From Ottelia alismoides (lineage: Eukaryota > Streptophyta > Magnoliopsida > Alismatales > Hydrocharitaceae), in contig JAZKJV010007248.1 in assembly GCA_037367405.1 (NCBI GenBank), positions 766,501 through 830,500 on the forward strand: a stretch of 64,000 bases of DNA, in the 5' to 3' direction. This document shows, piece by piece, positions 1 to 10,339 of the stretch; position 1 is the first letter of the stretch; each line of letters begins with the position of its first letter. The notes under the pieces are model-generated. The model ran no database searches, was not told the DNA's origin, and saw only the letters and a list, made by a program, of their open reading frames with translations. The translations under genes and the position numbers were made by a program.

Positions 1-163
1 CATCAGCAAATAACATACACCAAGGTAACCCATCCTGAATGTGACTTGTCAACTCGTCCATAACCAAAGTAAAAAGAAATGGACTCAAAGTTGAACCTTG
101 ATGTAAACCAATGTTGATGTCAAAATAGTCAATCTTCCCAGACGAGATCCTTATACAAGAGAT
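1..163 (-). pseudogene. RTE-clade LINE reverse transcriptase fragment
   Basis: The first ~163 bases closely match the inner part of the RTE copy at 50484-51836 (its bases 51273-51435), in the same minus orientation. The segment covers the reverse transcriptase around the F(A/Y)DD catalytic box and the GSALSPFLF motif. Similarity stops near 163, and the other end is cut by the window edge. RTE elements are non-LTR retrotransposons with a single endonuclease-RT protein; only part of the RT is visible here. Confidence 0.85.
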
Positions 164-1583
164 TTCGATCGAAGATTATAGCTAGAAAATATTAAATTTT
201 CTACTACAGTTGTTTGAGTTATATAACATAACAAAATACTAATTAATAAGTCATAAATCAAGTCCCTAATCAGTGTGAAAAAAGATTCGTGCGATTTCGA
301 CCATGCGGCCTCAAGAAATTGGATTTCTCCATGGACGGAGTTGGAAGAGGACTCTATTATTTTTAGTGACTTGTTTATCTTATTTTGAGACTCAAAATAT
401 ATGGAAATATATATGATATATTTACATCATGAGTTGTACCTGATATTTTGGAAATGTTTGGGGCCGTATAGAATTTTAGGTTCGAGTTATATAATGATTT
501 TTAGTTTGAATCGCAATGGCCGCGACTTGCAAATTTAGAATCAGACATCATTGTTTGTTTGTTTGTTTAGATATTTAGATATATATGCAATAAATTAGAA
601 ATCCTATTTGTTTCATATTTCCTTTATTGAATTATGTACATGGTTGTTTGAAAAACAATTAAAAATCGTGAATCGATTTCATCGATTTCGTCAATTGTCT
701 CTGAGAGTTGTGGAAATTAGAAATATTTTAAATTCCTAAATCTTTGAGTTATTATATAGTATAATACACGGTCAAAGGATCAACAAAATCCCTTAGTACA
801 ATGTGTACCAATTATGTTGTCTAGATATGAATTGTGAAGGTGACTAGACCTGGATATGCTGATGGGTTGCTTAACTGACACCCCACAATTCTTGGCAGTA
901 GAAGCGCAACCTATTAGCATAGTCTACATAACCTGGACGGATTCATTTCAAAGAAGGGTAGCATGAGAAGCCATTACGTACTTTAATAACTAAAATTGGA
1001 ATAATAAATTATAATAAATGAGGGTGTCTAATATATGATGACATCAAATGCATAAGAAATTGAAATGCTTGGATTGCTTGATTATTTATGTTTTAATAAG
1101 AGTAAAACTAAGATAATAATCAAGAATCCTTACTAGATCCCTTAATAGATTAATCATGAGAATATGACTTGAAATGATTAATCATCAATTTAAACAAAAT
1201 ATGGGCAAGTCATATGATGACATCCATAGCCTTCTGTCATTGCGAAGAACTCTGTCGCCATGGGTTGTATTTTTGGAGACGAATGCGTAGTCATAATTCC
1301 ATAATACAAATTCACATGGATCGGATTCTTTGTTTCTTGAAAGAGATGGGACGTATGTGCAATGATCCCAATATCGTTCCCCATATTATTGAGGTGATAT
1401 TGGATTGTGTATAGCGTAATATTTAAATTCGACCGTTGATAGTTGGTTTAATCGACAACATACTAACTCCATATATGTGAGGAGTATGGGTGTTGAAAAC
1501 TGAACTGAGAATGCAAGATGGACTTGCAAGATGGAAAGATTTCCCGCTTCTTTCACTGTAGTTGCATTTTCTCATATTATTGG
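164..1583. other. AT-rich stretch without recognisable gene
   Basis: I see no convincing coding region. Short open frames near 1190-1414 overlap on opposite strands and have no family signature. Part of this stretch may be leader or LTR of the decayed copia element that starts to be readable at about 2170, but no TG...CA terminal repeat or primer site could be placed. Confidence 0.5.
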
Positions 1584-1591
1584 GGTGCAAC

Positions 1592-2000
1592 CAAGGTTGC
1601 AGAAAGCGGTAGTCGGTATTCGATCGGCGGGGTCACTGACTAAGGGTTAATCGGTAGTCGGACGACTAATCGGATTTAGTCGGTCATTAGTCGGTTTTGA
1701 ATTTTTTTATTATTTTAAATATATAAATCAATTTTTATATACATATTCTTATATATTTACATTGATTTGTACATTTTATATACTATCATAATGAAATAAA
1801 AGTAATTGTCTTTAAATTTAACATTAAGCATATTAGAATAAGTTTGCTTTTAAAAAAATCGAAAAACTAAAAAATTAGAAATTATCTATGTAAAAATCTG
1901 CCTTGTAGTCGGCCGACTAGGCCTAGTCGAGTCGGATACCCCACCGACTCGACTAGTCGGGCCGACTAATCGGCCTAGTCAGCCGACTTTTACAACTGTG
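1592..2000. mobile_element. hAT-type MITE, 409 bp, with 8-bp target duplication
   Basis: The element starts CAAGGTTGCAGAAAGCGG and ends with the complement of CACAGTTGTAAAAGTCGG, giving imperfect terminal inverted repeats. It is flanked on both sides by GGTGCAAC (1584-1591 and 2001-2008), the 8-bp duplication expected of hAT transposition. Both ends carry many copies of the short motif TAGTCGG/CCGACTA; the centre is AT-rich and non-coding. A related copy lies inverted at 26623-27044, and a third, with similar ends, at 49008-53020. Confidence 0.88.
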
Positions 2001-2169
2001 GGTGCAACAAATGTGGAAAAGAGACTCAGATCTCGTAGTGAGGTTATTGGGTTAGCATACTTCATGCGTTGAGAACTTACAAGGGAAAGACTTTTAAAGT
2101 ATGAAAAATACGAGAACATCTTGATTTAAAAATATTAAAATGTGTAACTCCTTAATCAAGATTAATTAA

Positions 2170-3927
2170 AGTACATTCATTTAATTTCGAATGAAAACTC
2201 TCAACCCATTCAACAAACTACGTGAGATCAATTGGTTCACCAATCCAAATTATTATGATTGGATCCGTAATTTGGAACTCGTACTTAAAACAGTACGCTA
2301 AGCGTATGTGCTCTCCTCTATGAAGTATGAAAACCCTCAAACAGAAGACGTCCATGAGTTCAATAAAAAGTGGGACGAGGATCATTCAATCGCTCATTGC
2401 TACATTCTTGGATCATTGTTTAATGTGCTTTAAAAGTAACGTATAGACATTGAATCGCTCATGGCATCCTCCTGAATCTGAAGGAGATGTATGGAGATGT
2501 AAACCAAACTCTTCCTACATTAAGGTCCACTAAGGATATTATGAAGAAAGAATATCCCTCTAGCAAAGCAATGGTTGCACAGGTTAAATGAAAGCGCGAT
2601 CGGAAGTGTGGATATCGGAAGGGTTCGATCCAAGAGAAGAAGAACGGTCAAATTGTCGATCATTCTTCTAATGCTTCGACATATCTAACATCTATGGAGA
2701 TGGATGTCTACCATCATTGCTATAAGCCACGATTCTAGAAGAGTAATCCTCAGGAATACTTATAGTCCTTAGATAAGGACAAAGGTATAATTCTGGCAAA
2801 ATAATAAATTTATGTTCATCATTAAAACCAACTTACTCGTAGGACGAGAATGAAGATGGGTTGTTGATTATGGTGTTTATGTTCATGTATGCAATCAGTT
2901 GCATATGTTTCAATACACTAGAAAACTTGATGAAGAGGAGATAGTCATCCAGATGAGATCTGATGCAGTTGTTGCAGCGATCGCCAATGGAACCTGTAGA
3001 CTATCATTACCTAGTGGGAGAGTCCTAGATATTAGAAATTGTATCTATGTACCAAATGTTAGAAAGAACTTACTCTCGGTATCTAAACTAGTTAGACATG
3101 GATATACTTTCTTTTTCTATAATAAACTTATTATAAATCATTATGGTAATTTTATAACGGGTGGTTTTTATAACAGCAGGTAGACTCTATGAATTGAACG
3201 TGCGTGAATGTGTCTTAAATGTCAATAGCACTATTAAAAATAAAACCCCTAAACGATCAAGAGAGGATGGAGATCATTAAAATATGATCTGGCATCAAAG
3301 ACTTGGACATGTGTCTGTTGATATGATCAATAGACTAATAAAGGACAAATCTCTGGATTTCCTCGAAGTCCGTGATTTACAACTTGCGAACATTGTATTC
3401 GTGGGAAAATGTCGATGGTGACCTTCTCTAAGAAAGGTGAAAGATGCGAAAGTATACTCGACCTAATACATATTGATGCATGAGGTTCCTTTCATACTGT
3501 AACTCAAATTAACATCAATATTATGACCCTTATTGATGATCATTCGTGGTATGCTATTGTCTTCTTATTACATCATAAATACAAAATTTTTGAAAAGTTC
3601 AAAGAGGTCATGGCTTGGTTAAGAACCAAACCGGAAAGAAGATAAAATGAATCTGATCCGATCGAGGTGACGAATACCTCTCAGATGAATTCAAAGAATG
3701 CCTTAAGGAGAGAGGAATTACTTCCAATCTCACTCCTCCAGGTACTCATCAACTCAACGAAGTTGCAGAGAGACACAACAGAACCATATTGGACATCGTG
3801 AGATTAATGATGAGTAAAACAAACTTAACTCTTACTTTCTGGGGATATGTAGTAGAGATTGCAGCTTATGTCCAATCTCGCTCCTCCAAGTACTCCTCAA
3901 TTCAATGGACTTGCAGACAGACGTAAC
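2170..3927 (+). pseudogene. Decayed Ty1/copia gag-protease-integrase remnant
   Basis: Reading across many stops and frameshifts gives copia domains in the usual order. A gag-like piece contains PNYYDWIRNLELVLKT near 2240. A damaged protease stretch, VVDYGVYVHVCN near 2860, corresponds to the usual DSGA motif. A GAG-pre-integrase region contains IYVPNVRKNLLSVSKL (about 3040-3100) and WHQRLGHVS near 3295. An integrase C-part contains RTILDIVRLMMSK near 3785. The element is far more decayed than the copia copy at 10155-15269 and serves as host site for the hAT element that follows. It continues at 9778-10154 and 15275-15923. Its own LTRs were not found. Confidence 0.8.
3723..3927 (+). repeat. 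148-bp tandem duplication inside the old copia integrase
   Basis: The block 3723-3870 is followed directly by a second copy that starts at 3871, is cut at 3927 by the hAT element and resumes at 9778 to about 9860. The two copies differ at roughly one base in eight to ten. The duplication is therefore old, or joins two different family members by illegitimate recombination. Confidence 0.75.
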
Positions 3928-4110
3928 CATGGAAGACCATGTCAGCGATATATCGGCGATATGTCGACGATATATCGACGATATATCGATTTCGATGACT
4001 CCCCCATCTCGATATTCCTGTGTATATCCTTTTACACGGTATCGCCGATATATCGACGATACATCAGGTGTCGGCAATATATCGCCGACACATGGCATAT
4101 TTCTTTCTTC
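3928..4110 (+). repeat. Left TIR and subterminal ATATATCG repeats of the hAT element
   Basis: After the 11-bp TIR come many direct and inverted copies of a short CGATATATCG-like palindrome separated by GCC or ACG (3946-4100). The same motif recurs at the right end (about 9690-9760) and in the internal derivative at 7917-8142. hAT transposases are known to bind multiple subterminal motifs; that these are the binding sites is inference. Confidence 0.75.
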
Positions 4111-4137
4111 CTTGCTAAGTTTTGGGATCTTTTTTTG

Positions 4138-4147
4138 CCTATAAATG
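4138..4147 (+). promoter_or_regulatory. Probable TATA box of the hAT transposase gene
   Basis: The sequence CCTATAAATG lies 210 bp inside the element, about 80 bp before a good 5' splice donor (TTTTGAG/GTGAGA at 4224/4225). A short untranslated first exon between about 4170 and 4224 fits this placement. No transcript evidence is available. Confidence 0.5.
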
Positions 4148-4224
4148 AGGCATATCAGCAGCCATCTCCACCATCTCAACCTTGGCATTCCAACCTTGCT
4201 TTCCTCTCTTCCTTGCATTTTGAG

Positions 4225-5444
4225 GTGAGATTTTGATTTCCTCTTCCTTAGTGATTTTGTTCTCGTTTTTGTTATGTATTAGTATTGCATAATTTCCTTT
4301 TGCATGTAATTTGGGCTCTAAATTTTGGGGCTTTTGATGTTTGTGTAGTAACTAAGAGATCTTATGGATGAATTGGTTTGGATTTCTTGTTTAGGAGTTA
4401 GGAAACATGATTTGGTGGTGATTTTCGTTTACGAAATGTGTGTATTTTAATAAATCCGAAAGTTAAAATAAAATAGATCCACAAATTATTGAGTTTTTTG
4501 TTCATGAAATTTGAGGCTTTTGATTTTTGTGTGTTCATTAAGAGATGTTATGGTTGAATGGAGTTGTATATATTGTTTAGGAGTTAGGAAACAAAATTTA
4601 TGGTGAAATTTGTTTGCAAAATGTGTGTATTTTAATAAATCCAAAAATTAAACAAAAATAGATCCATAATTGATTGAGTTTTTGTTCATGAAATTTGAGA
4701 CTTTTGATTTTTGTGTTGTTTATTAAGAGATGTTATGGATGGATGGAGTTGGATCTCTTGTTCAGGAGTTAGGAAACACGATTTGGTGGCGATTTTTGTT
4801 AATAAAATGTGTCTAATTAAATAAATCCGAAATTTTAAAAAAAAAATAGATCCACAATTTAGTGATTTTTTGTTCATGAAATTTGGGGCTTTTGATTTAT
4901 GTGTGTTTACTAAGTGATGTTATAGATGGATGGAGTTGGATCTCTTGTTTAGGAGTTAGGAAACATGATTTGGTGGTGATTTTTGTTAATAAAATGTATA
5001 TAATTAAATAAATCCGAAATTTTTAAAAAATAGATCCACAATTTAGTGATTTTTTTGTCGTCCGTTTACTAAGTGATGTTATGGATGGATGGAGTTGGAT
5101 CTCTTGTTTAGGAGTTAGGAAACATGATTTGGTGGTGATTTTTGTTAAATAGTGTCTAATTAAATGATTCCAAAAATTTTAAAAAATAGATCCACAATTT
5201 AGTGATTTTTTTGTTCATGAAATTTGGAGCTTTTGATTTATGTGTGTTTACTAAGTGATGTTATGGATGGATGGAGTTGGATCTCTTGTTTAGGAGTTAG
5301 GAAACATGATTTGGTGGTGATTTTTATTAAGAAAATGTGTCTAATTAAATAAATCCGAAAATTAAACAAAAATAGATCCACAATTTAGTGAGTTTTTTGT
5401 TCATTAAATTTGGAGATTTTGATTTTTGTGTGTTTTTTGTTCAG
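4225..5444 (+). repeat. 5' leader intron of the hAT gene with six ~185-bp tandem repeats
   Basis: The stretch runs from a GTGAGA donor at 4225 to a TTTTTTGTTCAG acceptor ending at 5444, just before the transposase ATG at 5456. Inside are six diverged direct repeats marked by AGGAGTTAGGAAACA at 4393, 4579, 4764, 4951, 5110 and 5292. Spacing is about 185 bp, with one shorter unit of 159 bp. The repeats are AT-rich and have no coding potential. Confidence 0.8.
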
Positions 5445-5455
5445 GATTCAAGATC

Positions 5456-8400
5456 ATGGCACAATCCAGTTCAGACCCTGATGATTCTCGTGGACAGATG
5501 GACTTGGACGGTGGAGAGATTGGTTGGAAGTATGCCACCGCTCCAAATGGAGACAAAGCAAAACCACAGTGCAACTTCTGTGGAAAGAGGTTGGGAGGAG
5601 GAGGTATTACTAGACTGAAGCATCATCTTGTTGGCAGAAATAAAAATGTTGCCAAGTGCACTCGTTGTCTAAAAGACGTGAGGAACTTGGTGAAGGCCAG
5701 CATGGAGGGGGAAAAGGAGAAGGATGTGGAGAGGTACAGGCGGGATGAACAATTCAAGGAGTTCATGTTTGAGAAGGAGTTCAATGTCCTCTTAGATTCA
5801 GAAGACGAGGACTTTGTCTACCCCGATGACATTCAGACGGAAGCGAAGAGGAGGGCGACAAAAGAGTCCATGAGGAGCGAGTTTGAAGAGAACTCGCTGG
5901 TGCACGTGGCGGCTTCCCTGGTGTCGGTGGCAATGGGAGTGGCTCTGGAGGTACACCAGTACCACCACCCACTAAGAAACACAAGGGGAAGGGACTAGAA
6001 CCATTCTTGACGAGGAGTAGGTCCATGCAATACAAGCCAAGTAAGGACCCGAAGCAAAAGACGATGAAGGGGATGTTCACCAATGCACGAGAGAGAGTGG
6101 GCAAGGCCATCGGCAAGCTCTTCTTTGGGGAGAGCATCCCAGCCCATGTCAATAGTGAACCTTTTTTACATCATACCATTGATGATATCGCCGCAGCTGA
6201 AACGGGAGTGAAGGCTCCCACTGCAAAAGAGTTGATGAACAAGTATCTTGCGCACGAGAAGGAAGAGATGATATCTCGGACCTGAGGAAGAGATGGCCAG
6301 AGTACGGCGTGACGTTGATGTGTGATCGTTGGACAAGCTATACGAAGAAACAGATCATCAACTTCCTCATTTACTGCGACGGTAAGACCATTTTTCTTAA
6401 ATCTGTCGATGCATCTGAACAGGTCAAGGACTACAAGTACCTGCTGAAGTTTATGAATGACGTCATTAAGAACGTTGAGAAAGAGAACATTGTACAGATT
6501 ATGACGGACAACGGTAGCAACTTCAAGAAAGCAGGTAAAACAATAATGAAGTCTAGCAGCTACGGCATTTTTTGGACACCTTGTGATGCGCATTGCATAG
6601 ATCTGATTCTGAAGGACTTCGGCAAGAGGAAGATCATCGCAAAAGTGATGGAACAAGCACGGGCGATCACTACTTTCATTTACAACCATTCTAAAGTATT
6701 GTCTTTGATGAGGCAGACGTGCAATGGTGAGTTGGTGAGGCCTGGCATCACACGCTTTGCAACCAATTTTATAGCGTTGCAAAGCCTCAAACAACACAAG
6801 GCAGAGTTAAAGAACATGTGATGCCAAAGTGAATGGTTCGAGAACCCAGAAGCTCGGACCGAAGGAGGACGGAGAATGGAGACAATCATCAATGATCCCA
6901 TTTCTGGGATGAAGTGACAAGGGTCACGAAGAGAATGGAACATGTTGTTTCTGCAATATGTATCGTAGATGGGGATAAGAAATCAACTATGGGAATCATC
7001 TACGAGGCAATGCGCTACATGAGGGAGAAGGTTAGAGAAGCAGTTGGGAGAGGATTTAAAGCATGATTGGACATCATAGACGAACGATGGTCCAAGATGC
7101 CCTCACATCCTCTTAACAAGGCTGGTATGTATTATTATCTAGTAAATATTTTTAATCCATTTGGGAAGATATTTTAGAAAGATTAAAATTTGAGAATTGT
7201 TCATCTCCAACGTATTACTTGAATCCGAAGTACCAATACAAGAACAGTTGGTACAAATGCTGACCTTCTAGCAGATGTACAACTTGTGGTGGAGAAGCTC
7301 GTCAAGGACAAGAAGGCACAAACCTCGTGCATGAATGAGGTAAGAATGATTGTATAATGTATAATCTATATTCGCATACAGTGACTTTAAAATTATTTTG
7401 AGGCACAAACCATGTTATGACTTAAAGTTTTGATTAATGTGCAGATTAAATACTTTAGGGATGCATTGGGTTTTCTCGGTAGAATAACCGCGGTTAATGG
7501 ACGCGGCAGTACTATTCCTGGTAAGGACTAAGTCAACTGATTGTGATGTGTAATAATTTGACTATTATTGATTTATCTCTTTTGGATTTTCCGCAGCTGA
7601 ATGGTGGTTACTATATGGGATGGAAGCTCCCAACCTACGGAAAGTGGCAGTGAAAGTATTGTCCCAAACAGCATCTGCCGGTGGTTGTGAGAGAAATTAG
7701 AGCACATTCAACTTGATCCATTCGAGGAGACGGAACAAGTTGGGAGAACAACGACTCCACAATCTTGTTGTTGTGCACTACAACTTGAGATTGAAGATGA
7801 ACATGCAAGAGAGGGGCATGACAAAGAGGACTACACAGACCCCATCGATCTTGCATATGTTTTCAAGATGCACGACGACGATGCAGATGAAGATGTTCTG
7901 CAGAGGTGGTTGGATTCATGGATCGCCATATCGCGATATATCGTCGATATATCGGCGATATATCGGTATCGACAGGTCACCGATATATCGCCAATATGGA
8001 CGATATCGGATATTGACAGGAGAAAAAGCCTTGGTGGATGCCGGGTTTCGGCGATATGCGTCGATATATCGCCGATATATCGGCGATATATCGGTATCGA
8101 CATTGTATCGAAACGATATCGATACCGATATTTCCTTCCTTGGTTGGATTCCAACGGTGCTCCATTACTCGATCAACCGGGAGGCAGGCCAAATCAGACT
8201 ATAAGCCAACAAATAAGAGCAGATGTTGGTGACTACACATGGCCAGATCTGGGCGAATCACGGACCCTCTTGGAGGGGTGGAGATTGATGCGATTGTGGA
8301 TGACATTCTCTCCACTGGATCGAAATCCAAATAGAAATCAAAAGATGACAGTGCGAGCGATGATGATGATGATGATGATGATGTTGGTGGCCGCGGTGGA

Positions 8401-9210
8401 TCAGGTGATGGTGAGACATATTCAGGGGGGTTAGGGTCTGCAGGGGGTGGTCGTGGACCACGTGATGATACAAGATTCGAGTTAGGGAGAGAATACATGG
8501 AACGACATGGAAACATACATGGGCAATTTGTCCCAAGTCCGAGTCCATGTCCTATGGATTACGATGCATATGGATGACGTGGCCATCATCCTACAGATAG
8601 CTACATGGACGATTTGATATCATCTGTAGGTTCGTTGAGTTGCATGGATATTGACAGCCCATACCGTGGAGGAACACCCAGTCCCATGGGCGGATATGGA
8701 ACCTCATAAGATGAAAGATCATTGACGTCTTCCCTGAATATTTTCTTGCTCCTCCACCTGGTCCTCCTCCTCAGGCGTATACTCCTCCATCTTATGGATA
8801 TGGTAGCAACAGTAGGTATGGAGGATATAACAGCTACAGCAGTGAGAACTACCAAGGTAGCCAACCCGAGCAGAGCCATAGCAGCTTCTTTGGTGGTGAC
8901 ACTTTCAGTTTCTTCCGTAAGTACTACGCTCCTCCTCCAGGTCCTCCTCCACAGAGATCTTCTCCTACTCCTTCGTCGCCATCCCGAAGATCTCAAGTTA
9001 GTACTTCGCAGCCTCGACGTGCACCTCGTGACACCGGATTTAGCAATGCTTATCCTCGACTTAGGATACTCATAGGGATTGATGACCATCAATACAGGCA
9101 GTACATTATAGATTATAAGGCCATGTACTCGTACATGACATGGGAAAACTATTGCGAGTTCATTGAGTCTGCAATCCGCTATGAGAGACAACAGGACAGG
9201 GGGCCAATTT
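5456..9210 (+). pseudogene. hAT transposase gene (BED finger, DUF659, hAT dimerisation domain, low-complexity tail), broken
   Basis: The protein begins MAQSSSDPDD at 5456. A BED-type zinc finger follows (CNFCGKRL...TRLKHHL, about 5570-5660). DUF659 spans about 6150-6820, with LMCDRWTS, DNGSNFKKAG, WTPCDAHCIDL, RPGITRFATNF and QSLKQHKAEL. The hAT C-terminal dimerisation region is at 7597-7800 (EWWLLYGMEAPNLRKVA, SQTASAGGCERN). Probable introns are 7340-7444 and 7521-7596, both with GTAAG donors and CAG acceptors; another starts near GTATGT at 7125. Past the usual end the frame continues through an acidic run, an S/Y/G/P-rich stretch (about 8750-9060) and a final YRQYIIDYKAMYSYMTW segment, stopping at 9210. 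Damage includes frameshifts near 5900, 6280 and 8265 and in-frame stops near 6820, 7066, 7700 and 8575. This copy should not make transposase; relatives elsewhere may. Confidence 0.87.
7917..8142. mobile_element. 226-bp non-autonomous hAT derivative inserted in the transposase gene
   Basis: The insert is flanked by GTTGGATT on both sides (7909-7916 and 8143-8150), an 8-bp hAT duplication. Its ends, CATGGATCGCC and the complement of CAAGGAAGGAA, resemble the CATGGAAG(A/G)CC ends of the enclosing 5.84-kb element. Its body is made almost wholly of the same ATATATCG subterminal motif, so it is probably an internally deleted relative. Insert plus duplication is 234 bp, a multiple of three, and the frame around it stays open. 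Confidence 0.85.
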
Positions 9211-9689
9211 AGATCCGTCGCGGAATTCTTGGTTTTAGGTCATCTCTTTTACAATGTTAAATTGATTTAGATATTTCTCATTTATTGTTGTAGCATGTAT
9301 ATAGATAAATCTTTATGCCAAACAATGATTGTATCGTTATATATTCCCATCAATATAATCGATATGTGCAGTTTAAAGACCATAGTCCTCATAAATTATC
9401 TATGTGTGTTATGAAGTGTATATTTGTAGTATTTTATGTTATAAACTTATAAGAACTTGAATGGAATCCATTTCCAATATTTATAAGTCAAGAATCAACA
9501 TTAAGTTATTAACATCAAGATGACCGATATGTATGATACCGATATGTGTGATATATGGTCTATAAATGGACCGATATGTGTGATATAAGTGTGTATTTCT
9601 ATGTTATTTGTTGTTTTAATATCTTGGATGATTTTAATTTCTAAAAAAATACCAAAAAATTGACTTTTTTGAGTCATTTTCAATATTTC

Positions 9690-9769
9690 CACCGATATCG
9701 TCGATACATCTCGATATATCCATTTTCGAGTGGACCGAAAAGATATCGATATCGATACGGCCTTCCATG
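9690..9769 (+). repeat. Right subterminal repeats and TIR of the hAT element
   Basis: Copies of CGATATCG/CGATATATC run up to GGCCTTCCATG, which mirrors the left end. The preceding 9500-9600 also has repeats of ACCGATATGTGTGATA. The element ends at 9769, directly before the second GACGTAAC. Confidence 0.75.
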
Positions 9770-9777
9770 GACGTAAC

Positions 9778-10154
9778 AGAACCATGTTGGACATGGTGAG
9801 ATCAATGATGAGTAAAGCAAACTTACCTCTTAGTTTCTAGGGACACGCAGTAGAGACTGCAGCTTATTTCCTAAACAAGATTCCATTTAAATATGTACTT
9901 AAGCCCCCCTCATGAGCTTTGGTATGGTACCAAGTCGAGTGACGACATTTGAGGATTTGGGCTTGTTTGGTCCATGCTAAAAATGTGGATGCAAGCAAGT
10001 TGGAATCTCGCACTAGAGAGTGCTACTTGATTGGATACGTAAAGAATGGTATACGATACCAACTTTATGATCTTGAGACTCAGAATATATTTGTTTCTAA
10101 AGATATAAAATTTCTAAAAGATGAATTCTTTAAAAATCAAGACAATAATAAAGT
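9778..10154 (+). pseudogene. Old copia remnant, integrase C-terminal part
   Basis: This continues the element of 2170-3927 after the hAT insertion. RTMLDMVRSMMSK near 9780 is followed by the copia integrase C-terminal signature: RIWACLVHAKNVDASKLESR, then ECYLIGYVKNGIRYQLYD and ETQNIFVSKDIKFLKDE up to about 10130. Stops are present near 9840 and 9915. The piece ends where the young copia element inserted (target AAAGT at 10150-10154). Confidence 0.82.
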
Positions 10155-10300
10155 TGTTGACGCATATAGAGTAGTGCATGTACCTCTTCGTTATTTTTAT
10201 TTTCAGTTGTATGCTTTATGTAATTTACCCATAGGCTACTCTCCTATATAAGAGAGCCTAGGGCTTATGGAATAAACATGTGCTTCATTTTTTCCCAACA
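10155..10300 (+). repeat. 5' LTR of the young copia element
   Basis: It is 146 bp with TG...CA ends. A TATA-like TATATAAG at about 10242-10249 lies between CTCTC and GAGAG, so the promoter core sits in a small inverted repeat. The partner LTR is 15124-15269. Confidence 0.95.
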
Positions 10301-10312
10301 TGGTATCAGAGC
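10301..10312 (+). other. Primer binding site (initiator tRNA-Met type)
   Basis: TGGTATCAGAGC follows the 5' LTR with no gap. This is the usual copia primer site complementary to the 3' end of initiator methionine tRNA. Confidence 0.9.
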
Positions 10313-10339
10313 GACGGTCCTAGACCGGAGTTCTCGAAA

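Larger units (their letters stand above)
3928..9769 (+). mobile_element. 5.84-kb hAT transposon, near full length, with TIRs and 8-bp TSD
   Basis: The terminal inverted repeats are CATGGAAGACC at the left and the complement of CATGGAAGGCC at the right (10 of 11 match). The flanking 8-bp duplication is GACGTAAC at 3920-3927 and 9770-9777. Removing the element rejoins a copia integrase segment that matches the first copy of the duplicated block at 3780, so the empty site is supported inside this window. Internal order: subterminal ATATATCG repeats, a TATA-containing promoter, a 5' intron with tandem repeats, a spliced transposase gene (5456-9210), then a 3' subterminal region. A 226-bp hAT derivative sits at 7917-8142. 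Frameshifts and stops make this copy non-functional as it stands. Confidence 0.93.
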
